64,000 nucleotides of DNA. Origin: Branchiostoma floridae (Eukaryota; Chordata; Leptocardii; Amphioxiformes; Branchiostomatidae). Of the stretch, positions 21,725-31,700 are shown one piece after another. The stretch is from assembly GCF_000003815.2 (NCBI RefSeq), contig NC_049981.1, positions 3,360,666-3,424,665 of the forward strand, written 5' to 3'. Within the stretch, counting starts at the first letter, position 1; each line of letters opens with the position of its first letter. The position numbers and the translations under genes are program-made. The notes beneath the pieces are model-generated. The model was not told where the DNA came from and did not search any database. It saw only the letters and a program-made list of their open reading frames with translations.

Positions 21725-21830
21725 TGCGAAACGACTTGTACCTTGTTGCGAAAAGACTTGTACTTTGTTGCGAAAAGACATGCCTTGTTGCGAACTGACG
21801 GTTGCGAACTGACATTGTTGCGAAACAACC
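21725..21830. repeat. Short tandem repeat, TTGTTGCGAAAAGAC unit
   Basis: About six degenerate 20-22 bp units containing GTTGCGAA. Confidence 0.75.
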
Positions 21831-22249
21831 TATAACCCCCCAAAGAAGTTTCCTATGACTTATGGAATTCTATTGATGAAGATTTTACATTTGTGGAATT
21901 ATAATAAAGTTGATGATCGGTCTAAATACAGGTGTCAGTTTAAGATGGTTTGGTTCATTTTGTCGAAATGATTGACAGAATAAGCTAGTTAGTAAGGAAA
22001 ATTTCCGGAGGCAAATTCCAAATGAATAAAGCTGTCCATATTTATTTAGGTATAAGAGACAAGGAACTTGCAAATACTTTTGTCTGTGTATGAGAGAGAA
22101 TTTCACAATTTCTCAAAGAAGAAAATTGAACAAAGTCCTGTTTGCAAAGAATTTACGGCAAATATTTGCTCATTTTGGCGCTTCTTTGTATGATATACAA
22201 TATAGTCAAAACATTTTATTTTGAAACGGCCCAAACTTGATGGATGCAT

Positions 22250-23330
22250 GGATGTCATCCATATAATCGCATTTACATGGCATAAAGAAAATTGACGGAA
22301 ATTTGATATACTCGTTGCAGTATTTCATACAGCTGTTAGGTGTCTCTTTTGAAACGTCTTTTCAAGGTAGCAGAACAGAGTATTTCTGCGCCACCCCCAG
22401 GTTCTATATGTATGACGCGGGTACGTAGAAGCGGGTACATTAATATATATATAAGTTGCACGCATAAAGTTGTTGAAGGAGAGGTAAAAAGCCTTATTTG
22501 AGAGGTAGCCAGATATAACCTGTGCTGCGTGGTTACGGAAGGTGTCGACTTTGCGACTGTTTTATTTGGATTGTGAAAGTTTCCTATTTCGTGTGTAAAT
22601 GCACCCCATTACGAGACTGCCTTTGTAGTGTGAACCGGCTGCAGATATTTGACCTCCGCAGAGCGACGTTTCAACGTGGGCGTGAGAAGGCGATTTTTTT
22701 TATATTTTGTGACTTGTAGCCTAAAGTCAAACATACCCGTTGTTGGTATTCTTAAAGTGCACTCTACTATGTTTTTTTTTTCGTCGAAGCCAATCACCTT
22801 GTGGCCCTTAACTATAGAAACCCTCATAGGCCGAAAACCATACATTTTGTCGTCTCTAGGCGTCTCTAGGGCGTTGGCGAAAGTTTTTTTTTGGGGGGGG
22901 GGGTGAGGTGTTTGGGGGATCATGGACGTCGATTCGAGATTTTTATCCGGGAATACGACGGGAAAGGAAAATATGCCGGGAAAGGAAAAAGGCTAGGACT
23001 GGTAGTTATAAGCACCCCCCCCCCCCCGGTATATATTCCTCTCCCGGTATTTTTCCTTTCCCTGCATATTTTTCTTTCCGTCGTATTCCCGGACAAAAAT
23101 CGCGAATCGACGTCCACGCCACACACCCCCCCCCCCCCCAACACACACACAGACGCCGGTGAAGGAGGCTAGTCATAGCTACTTGTCGTCAGGAGTCGCT
23201 TGGACTGTAGCATTTTGTACGAGGGGTATTAACAATTTCTGCGTCGGGCGCTTTTTTAGTTTCAGCCCGTTACATAGATCTTGCCAGTTACATAGTATTG
23301 GCATATTGCGCATTCTCAAAACTAGCAATA
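22250..23330. repeat. Dispersed repeat copy 2, split by an insertion
   Basis: Blocks 22250-22365 and 23170-23330 match 2780-3125 in order. The intervening ~800 bp has no match in copy 1 and includes the foldback structure at 22880-23150. Confidence 0.55.
22880..23150. mobile_element. Foldback element with poly-G/poly-C arms
   Basis: Left arm GGGGGGGGGG...GACGTCGATTCG...CGGGAATACGACGG...GGAAAGGAAAA is matched by the inverted right arm TTTTCCTTTCC...CCGTCGTATTCCCGG...CGAATCGACGTCC...CCCCCCCCCC. The arms are over 100 nt, with a second C14/G pair in the middle. It would form a long hairpin. Confidence 0.75.
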
Positions 23331-23829
23331 TTTTGTATTGCCTATGACAGTTCCATCACCCACGAAAAGGTACAGGGAAAGGTGACGAATACTGAGGTAG
23401 TCTCATAGCCTTACGACCTTACGCGTACGTGCTAGGGGTCGTTACCAGTACAGAAAATTCAGTTACAGGTACGGTTCAGGGCCAGAGGACCAGGTTCGGA
23501 CCTGGACCTATTATCTGTGAAAACTTGATGAAAGGGCGATACTCGAAACAATGGTCCATTTCGCTACAAAGAATTCTGTTTGGTGGAGTATACTAATATC
23601 CGACGTCCATTGGCGTTTTAAAATCCTATCTTCATGTAAACAACACAAACTGCTTCTGTTTTTGACCAAGTTTGACCGTAGAAGTTTGGTAAAAATGGCT
23701 ATCAACTCTCCTCTACTTCGCCCTTGCACTGTTATGTCTCTTTATATTTCATTGCCATATCTAAAGTTTTTCTGTGCAGTGTAAAATAAATGTTGATTCA
23801 ACTCATAATGTAGAAAAATGACCAAAAAC

Positions 23830-24020
23830 AGTGATTTTATTTTTTTATATTATAAGCCGTCTTTAGTCTGGTATAGATCACGGTGTGACCGGACACGTCT
23901 TGAGACGAAGAAGCATAGGCTGTTGATAACGGATGTATATATACTCTAGCTTGTCGCCTTAAAATCGATCGATACAAGTTCATTAGCTTCTTTATCGGTT
24001 TGTTTACATGTCGTACCAAC
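23830..24020. other. No gene recognised
   Basis: AT-rich stretch. 23340-24230 as a whole shows no exon or element boundaries I can support. Confidence 0.4.
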
Positions 24021-24231
24021 GGGAAATAAACAACAACCTAACACAAAAGACATGGATATTATGATCCGAAACTAAAGAGTAACTTATGGTGAGCAACATC
24101 CTTGCCATGGTAATATGAAGACGCGGAGTGCATATCTTTTTGTTTGGACATGTTGTGTGTTGAGTAAAAAAAAAAACCACAAGTATGTGGAGTGGTAGCG
24201 CCCAGAGGGGAGTCAGCTACGGGGGCAGGGG

Positions 24232-24675
24232 TTAAGAGCAGTGAACACTAATGGAAATCTGTATTGGCGATAATGTATAAATAGGCAAGTTCAGGGTACG
24301 TGTCATAATCTCATCCGTGAACATTCCAGGTCATAAGAACTCACCCCAAACAGCAGCCCGCTATCTCAAATGTCCAAAAGTCTGATTTTAAAAAATTCCG
24401 ACCAGCGTAAGTTCACGCACCCCTCAATTTTGCCGCCATCTTGGCATCACATGACCTCAATTTAGGGACTGACCACTTCAAATTAGGGGTTTGCACATCC
24501 CCAAAAAATGAATCAAAACTTTGTTTTTTTTGCCTAATCTGAACGTATGCACCCTACACTGCCTCACCAATAAGAAATATTTCTTACATTTTCCTGCTGC
24601 AAGTCGAAAATAGGCTAAAATACTGTATGGACTTAATTTGGGCCTTCTGCGGCTGCGTCAATTAGGGTCATTGCC
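24232..24675. repeat. Dispersed repeat, uninterrupted copy (empty site)
   Basis: The complete element reads from CAGTGAACACTAATGGAAA to AATTAGGGTCATTGCCC. The same element in inverted orientation is split at 29868-30015 and 33019-33316 by a 3-kb transposon, and this copy shows the unoccupied junction (GCCTAATCTG). Confidence 0.85.
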
Positions 24676-24937
24676 CTTAAAGAGGCACAACTGAAGGGAG
24701 TCGGAGGAGAAAGTTGGCCACTTGTGAGTAGAAGAATAAATGGCTGTATCTAGATCGTGTGTCTTGTGAACTTTATTGCGAACCTAACAGTGGCGTTGTC
24801 GGCAGGATACGAACCTGCGCGGGAAGTGTGAGTAGTGAACTTTATTGCGAACCTAAAAGGACACACGAAACGCAGATTTACTTTACCTTCTAGTTTTGGA
24901 CATACGTCTTAGGCTGCCTAGTATAACTCTAGATGTT

Positions 24938-25040
24938 TCTTTCTTCCTTCCCTACTTTCTTCCTTCTTTCCTCCCTTTCTTTTCTTATCTCTCCAACCTT
25001 CCTCCTATTTCTTTCCCCTTCCTTCTTCCCTTCTTCGACT
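24938..25040. repeat. CT-rich polypyrimidine tract
   Basis: About 100 bases of TTCC/TTTC repeats without purine interruptions of note. Confidence 0.9.
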
Positions 25041-25493
25041 GAGGACTAACTACTTGCATTATACAAATGAAACAAGAAAGCTTTTAAAAAAAGCTGGCCG
25101 GGGCGCATTTGGAAGGACTACCTCAAAATTTCATGTTGTGTTCCAGTAAAATGTGCATCATTATTAAACTAGAAGTTTATATCTAAAATCTATGGGAAGT
25201 TGGCTGGAAACCTTTGTTCACTGGTATAATTGGATTTTCCGGCGTACTTTTGTGGGCGGAATTGTATCCCTTGTGTGCGCTGTGTGCCGGATATAAAAAT
25301 CGTAAAAGAAACTCCGGTGCGAGACCACAGCCAAAGGCGGGAAGAGGTCCCGGATGTGCATTGTCGTTCTTTCTTCGTGACAGAAATTTCACAGGCAGAC
25401 ATGGTACGAATATGTAATGAACAGATTATGGACGGTCAATACTTCTCAAGCTTCTGAATCGTTTGGATATGAAAATTATCGTGCTGAAGATAT

Positions 25494-26420
25494 TTATACG
25501 TGTCTGGGGGATCCTACCAGACAACTTGTATAACCAATCAGAAACCAGTCTGCGATTCTCCGCCAATCAACGATCAAATTGGCGTGTTGCTTTCTACCAC
25601 GTCCGTAATAGGGATGTCTGAATCTTAATTTGCATACGGCAGCATATAAACATGTTGTAGATACAAACTCTGGTTTAACCAAGGTGTATGTGTGTTGTTG
25701 TTGAACTTGAAAGCAGTTTTCTGACTCAATCATAGAAGAAACATTGCTAGTCAGATTGATAATGTGTATACCAGTAGGTTCAACTGATAAGAAAACATTT
25801 TCTGCTTGTACTGGGACAACCTCAAAATTGCATGTTGTGTTCCAGTTAAGTTGTTGCAAGAATGAAACTAGATTGCTGTTTGAACTGTGCATGCTTAAAG
25901 TAGAAGTGCCATGGCTATCTGGCAATGCTGTTATGGGACTTCTGGCATGTGAGTCATAAACAAAATACTTGTTATCAGCGTGCAACAATGCTACTGTTGA
26001 ACCAGTTATTCCATGTGCTGTTATGAAAAGACAAGTGTTGGATTCAGCAAATGCTGCTTCTAGGGCTTTCTTTAAGGTGTAATAAGGATAGACTGCTTCT
26101 GTGGCAAATATGTCTCCAGTGTAAGACTCTTTTATTGATACACGTACAGTATTGTTGTAAAGTTGCAAATAGTCTGGAATATCATCAACGGAGAGGAACT
26201 CCACACCAGATCTTAGTGATGGTTTTATGTAGGTGTATAGTGCATCTCCTTGAAAAAGTACACCATCAAGGTCTGTACTTGTCCAGGTAATTGCTTGTCT
26301 GCAAGTACTGTGGTTAACAACTGCCATTAAAGCATTTGCAGTGCATTGTTTGCCTCTATTATCTCCACTGAAAATGATGTCACCTTGGTGGTATTTTCCC
26401 GATAAAATAGATTCACACAT
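25494..26420 (-). CDS. C76-like cysteine protease domain protein, probably mobile-element derived
   Basis: A 308-codon single-exon frame. Residues 23-34 read GKQCTANALMAV, placing a candidate catalytic Cys at 26 in the G-x-Q-C-x2-N context. Residues 152-160 read YFVYDSHAR, giving the Asp156/His158 pair. Between them lie a GDALY motif, a VDDIPDYL stretch and an ALEAAF-x7-FITAHG segment. This arrangement is that of the deubiquitinase domain named peptidase C76 after herpesvirus tegument proteins. Related domains are known to me from uncharacterised multi-domain proteins in invertebrate genomes, often with mobile-element helicases. The last 150 residues have no recognised domain and end in a basic R/H-rich tail. 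There are no introns, and the 42-bp minisatellite abuts the start, so the 5' part may be missing. The catalytic residues look intact. The family call is by motif only. Confidence 0.55.
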   Translation of the reverse strand: MCESILSGKYHQGDIIFSGDNRGKQCTANALMAVVNHSTCRQAITWTSTDLDGVLFQGDALYTYIKPSLRSGVEFLSVDDIPDYLQLYNNTVRVSIKESYTGDIFATEAVYPYYTLKKALEAAFAESNTCLFITAHGITGSTVALLHADNKYFVYDSHARSPITALPDSHGTSTLSMHSSNSNLVSFLQQLNWNTTCNFEVVPVQAENVFLSVEPTGIHIINLTSNVSSMIESENCFQVQQQHTYTLVKPEFVSTTCLYAAVCKLRFRHPYYGRGRKQHANLIVDWRRIADWFLIGYTSCLVGSPRHV

Positions 26421-26457
26421 TGTTCACAATATATGTGTTCTTTGCTTGACTTTATTT

Positions 26458-26770
26458 GCACAATGCACAGTGCTCAGTGGCACGATTGAGTCTGGTGTGT
26501 GCAAAATGCACAGTGCTCAATGGCACGATTGGTCTGGTGTGTGCAAAATGCACAGTGCTCAATGGCACGATTGGTCTGGTGTGTGCAAAATGCACAGTGC
26601 TCAATGGCACGATAGGTCTGGTGTGTGCAAAATGCACAGTGCTCAATGGCACGATAGGTCTGGTGTGTGCAAAATGCACAGTGCTCAGTGGCACAATTGG
26701 TCTGGTGTGTGCAAAATGCAGTGCTCAGTGGCACGATTGAGTCTGGTATGTGCAAAATGCACAGTGATCA
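26458..26770. repeat. 42-bp minisatellite, about seven copies
   Basis: Unit CAAAATGCACAGTGCTCAATGGCACGAT-TGGTCTGGTGTGTG. Most units are exactly 42 bp (14 codons), so frames stay open through the array on both strands and give spurious ORFs. Confidence 0.95.
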
Positions 26771-26799
26771 ATGATCTGTTAATAGGTCTCAAGGTCTAA

Positions 26800-27476
26800 T
26801 TTGGTTGGATCAAGGACTCTCTTTCAAACCTCTTTGGTTGGATGCAAAATGTAATGCGTAGATTTCAGCAGAAGAAGTATAAATGTGTACTGTGTAAAAT
26901 CTTATTGAGTACAGACTTTTGCTAGCTGTAAGTTTCTGTATATTACTGTGTCACTTGTATATATAGCAGAGAACAGTCTAAGGCGTCACTGAAACAGAAA
27001 GAAAATATTGTCTTGATCACATAACATCTTACTAGTACCAACAAAAAGCAAAAATCTACAAAAGTTCAGGTGTGACATCTTGCCAACTGCTTTGCTGATT
27101 GTTTAACAGTTAGCTACAATCCGTTGTTTTCTACTATTCTTTGGAAATGTATGTTTTAATGTATTAGAATCCGATCCATCTTTTCAACTTGTACGATATT
27201 TTTACAATCAAAAATGCCCTGCATAATGCCTCGCATCGGCTCAAGCACAGTGCACCATTAAACTATCTAAATTCTCGTCAATCCCCACACACTGGTTTTA
27301 CTAAAAAAACTATATACCGTTCCTTGGAAATATGTTTCAATGTGTCCGAATTCATGATCACTATCTTTTCAAATTGTACGTTACTCTTACGATCGAAAAT
27401 GTCCTGCAGGACATCCTGCAGCTGCATATATAGACGCACGCCCCCCTCCCACCACGCACGTAACTGTTCCAATCGT
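26800..27476. other. No gene recognised
   Basis: AT-rich sequence up to the assembly gap. The two near-repeats around CAACTTGTACGATATTTTTACAATC (27185) and CAAATTGTACGTTACTCTTACGATC (27370) suggest a degenerate duplication of about 185 bp. Confidence 0.45.
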
Positions 27477-28209
27477 NNNNNNNNNNNNNNNNNNNNNNNN
27501 NNNNNNNNNNNNNNNNNNNNNNNNNNNNNNNNNNNNNNNNNNNNNNNNNNNNNNNNNNNNNNNNNNNNNNNNNNNNNNNNNNNNNNNNNNNNNNNNNNNN
27601 NNNNNNNNNNNNNNNNNNNNNNNNNNNNNNNNNNNNNNNNNNNNNNNNNNNNNNNNNNNNNNNNNNNNNNNNNNNNNNNNNNNNNNNNNNNNNNNNNNNN
27701 NNNNNNNNNNNNNNNNNNNNNNNNNNNNNNNNNNNNNNNNNNNNNNNNNNNNNNNNNNNNNNNNNNNNNNNNNNNNNNNNNNNNNNNNNNNNNNNNNNNN
27801 NNNNNNNNNNNNNNNNNNNNNNNNNNNNNNNNNNNNNNNNNNNNNNNNNNNNNNNNNNNNNNNNNNNNNNNNNNNNNNNNNNNNNNNNNNNNNNNNNNNN
27901 NNNNNNNNNNNNNNNNNNNNNNNNNNNNNNNNNNNNNNNNNNNNNNNNNNNNNNNNNNNNNNNNNNNNNNNNNNNNNNNNNNNNNNNNNNNNNNNNNNNN
28001 NNNNNNNNNNNNNNNNNNNNNNNNNNNNNNNNNNNNNNNNNNNNNNNNNNNNNNNNNNNNNNNNNNNNNNNNNNNNNNNNNNNNNNNNNNNNNNNNNNNN
28101 NNNNNNNNNNNNNNNNNNNNNNNNNNNNNNNNNNNNNNNNNNNNNNNNNNNNNNNNNNNNNNNNNNNNNNNNNNNNNNNNNNNNNNNNNNNNNNNNNNNN
28201 NNNNNNNNN
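27477..28209. other. Assembly gap (733 N)
   Basis: Run of N. All apparent frames across it are artefacts. Confidence 1.
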
Positions 28210-28500
28210 TGAGAGGGCTGAGAATTGTCGTAAAAACGCACGGTACATTTTGCGACCATAGCAGACCCATCCAAGGACGAACCATTAAACCGGGCACAAA
28301 GCCGGGCGCCTTCGGCGCCCCGGCAAAAAATGAATTGAAACGCAGATTACATCCGTAAGTTTTATTCACCCCCAAATCACCAAGAACACAGCTGAGTTTA
28401 ATAGTATTTCACTTTTCCGCACTTTATATGACTGTGTTATTTTGCTTCACGGGTAAGAATAATGCGTCGTTATTTAACACTGCAGACAAGGAAGTTATGA

Positions 28501-28506
28501 TTTATT
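28501..28506 (-). promoter_or_regulatory. Candidate polyadenylation signal AATAAA
   Basis: Minus-strand AATAAA about 280 nt after the stop codon of the cationic-peptide gene. Confidence 0.4.
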
Positions 28507-28782
28507 TTCATGGTTGCAACGGTCAGTGGCCGGCATGCTTCTGAGCCAGTGTAATAATATATAAAACTAAACAAAATAGTAGAGCAAGATAGGACTTATT
28601 TAGACGCCAAAAGTTCACCTTGAGAAATATTTGCAATTGCTACATAGTAGAGAATGGTACGTAAACAACTATCGTACATAGATATATGAGAAGTTGATGT
28701 CGAAAGGTCGATTTGGGCTGTTGACGCCTTGAAAAAGCCAAACTTCGGATGCCCGGACCGGTTGGTGTCCCAGTAGCCGGCT

Positions 28783-28796
28783 TTACTTGCGGTCGT
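28783..28796 (-). CDS. Terminal exon of the polyarginine precursor (14 nt coding)
   Basis: The acceptor CCTTGTTTTACAG is followed by AC GAC CGC AAG TAA, closing the frame four residues after the junction. Confidence 0.6.
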
Positions 28797-31700
28797 CTGT
28801 AAAACAAGGAATAATGATATAAGATCATTGTACATGTATCAAAACATTTATCAATATCTAAATAGTTCGAATGTAACGTCGTGTCATTGGATTTTTTTTC
28901 CAAGAATCATTAAGCACCGAGTCATCATAGATTCAAGTCCGTCTCCTTTGAAAAAGAGACTGATCATTCCGAGATGAATGTGTATAGGTTGTCACGGCGT
29001 ACGTTAATGAATGAAGACCTTTATTGTACAGTTTTGCCCAACCGAGCTAAGTACAGGTCACAACAAGTCAACATACATACATACATATAAAAGTATCACA
29101 AATCTAGTCTAATACAAAAGTTCGGCTTCTTCTCGCTTCTTGGTAATGGTGAAAATGTAGGACTGTATGGGTTTCGCTATTGTCGGTTTGTCAAAACGCA
29201 TGAGAAGTATAAACTTGTCAGTGCTACTCATGTGTCTAAAATGAGGGAATCTACTTTCTATATAACTAAATAGAGTATTTCTACCATTGTCATACATATC
29301 GCAATCAACAGTGAAGTGCACTTCATCTTCTACCATGTTTGAGGTACAAAATTGGCAGACTCTTTGTTCTATAGGAGTGCGGTTGCGCCTTCCTGATTCA
29401 ATTCGCAGTCTGTGGAAACTGATTCTTAAACGTGTAGTCACATAAAGCAACGATGAAATGAAACACTTTAACATAATGTCTGTGCGTAGATTAAGACCAG
29501 GAGATTATTTACAACTTCGCTCATCGTTGAGGGAACAGAACTGGTCAGGTTTCTTACCGTCTTCCTCATATCCCCGCTCCTCCAAGGACGCACGGTTTCC
29601 TGCAATCTCCTCGGGCTCATCGAGGTCATCCAGTTCCAGCTCCTCCAGGAGGGACCTGGTCTCTTGCACGACCTCCATCAGTTCCCCTGGATAATAGTAA
29701 TAAGTAAAGGCAGACAATTAGAAAACGCACCTGACGGAGGTATGACTGAGAGCACATTGACTTAAAGTAACACCCGTTCGTGTATACTATCAGATTGGAA
29801 TATGAGACGCCACATTCATAGCGCACACCAAAGTTTGCTCGATCCCTCTTTAGAGACTGGCTACCCCCATCTAGGGCAATGACCCTAATTGACGCAGCCG
29901 CAGAAGGCCCAAATTTAGTCCATACAGTATTTTAGCCTATTTTCGACTTGTAGCAGGAAAATGTAAGAAACATTTCTTATTGGCGAGACAGTGTAGGGCG
30001 CAGACGTTCAGATTACACTGCACCAAAAGCCTCATTTCCAGGATGGAAACTGACTTACACCTTCCTGGAAATTAAAGATGTCCTTCAAAATCCGGAGGTT
30101 TCATGCCTGCGAACGAGACGTGTACAGTCCTTTACATGTCCTAGAATCTCGCGGAAACGAACCATTGCTGTGTGCAGGACGTGTAAAGGGCTTGAAATAC
30201 CCTTACAGATTGCCTTGAAACAACCTTACACGACAGGACATGAGCCGTGTGTTGCATTGTGTGTTGGCGGAATATGCATACATTAGCGGCCAGTTATCAC
30301 CTAATTATATTTCCCCGGTCTGCCTCACCCAGTTCATCCCTTTTGTCATGGAAAGTGGCGTCGAGAGTACTGACGCCATCCACCCCCCACCCCTTCTGGA
30401 TTTTGCCCCCCTCCCCATTTATTCGCCAGTTTCTTGCTCGCATTTTTTATTCTGTAATAGCACCATATATTTATTCATATTGAAACAGGACAATTTTTAT
30501 TAGTGTTTGTTCGTGTGTATGATAGGTTGAAGTCGCGAGTGTCTTTTGTATGTCTGCTGGCTGGTCTCTTGTTGTCTTCTAGTCTTCGTAGGCTACTAGT
30601 ATGCAATTCTTGACGGCATGCAGGGTAGTACAAATGTACAAGGACTCCCTTGCAGTTTTTGGAACGGGGCTGGGGTTTTTTTTGCAGGGGGGGGGGGGGG
30701 CGTTGGTCCGCGACTTTTAACGTTGACTATGTTTTCTTGTGCCGGGAAAGGGAGTTTGCCGTGGAAGGGAGTTTACTGTGGAAAGGAGTTTGCCGTGATA
30801 GCGAGTCTTGGACGGGCAAAGAATCGCCTACCTATCAGTACCCGGGCAAACTCGGAAGTTCCACAGCAAACTCCCTTCCTCGGCAAACTCCCTTTCCCGA
30901 AAGAAAAAAACATAGTCAACGTTGAAAATCGCGGAACAACGCCCCCTCCCTAAAGTACAGCCCCGTTCCGAAGACTGCAAGGGAGTCTAGGTAATACAGT
31001 TGTCGTTCCTAGATGAGGGTTGTTTCACTACCCAAACATGAGAGCCGTTTCGATATTCCTCCACGTTGTTTCCGTCGAAAGCAAAGTCAGATGCCGACTG
31101 CAATATCATCGCTACAGTTGCATACGGAAGCTCCTTGATCCATGAAGCCATAGGAGAGAACTTTGGCCCGACAGCGGTCCTGTTATTATTAGTTGCAGCT
31201 GACGTCCTGTCCACGATCTTGAGTAGAAACTCCTTGCTGATCGATGTAAAATAATGACCAAAAGAATGTTCCTAGGTACCCTCAGATAACGCACCCTGGT
31301 ATCTAGACACACTTGGACAGCAAGAACGCACATCCACACGCAAAGACGCGGACTTCACAATACCAACTCAACTGAAGAATTTGAAAATTGTGACTGTTGC
31401 GTTGATTGGCCGAAGGGTTGACCCTGTAATTGTGTGAGAAGAAATTCTATTGGCTTTTTCTGAAGAATTTGCATGGGCACGGACACAAAGAGCTGTGAAC
31501 TACCGGTACCAGCCATGTCTATTGTTACAATTACGTCAAGGAGGTTGTTTGAGCTGCCTGATTACCCGTATTTCACAGTAAAACAATACCTGCCTGTAGC
31601 TAGAAAGATGTAAAACATGCCGCTGTTTTTATCAACAGCTTGAAACATCGGTATAAATTTAACGTTCAACGTTCTCATTTATTTTGTACAATCAAGAACA

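Noticed and set aside
24780-24830. tRNA-like word GGATACGAACCTGC
   Set aside because: It has only a partial box B and no box A within reach; too weak to call a SINE or tRNA.
26341-26799. 152-codon plus frame and overlapping minus frames with HSAQWH/TVHFAHTR repeats
   Set aside because: They are direct translations of the 42-bp minisatellite.
27189-28375. Long open frames on both strands
   Set aside because: They exist only because the 733-base run of N is translated as open sequence.
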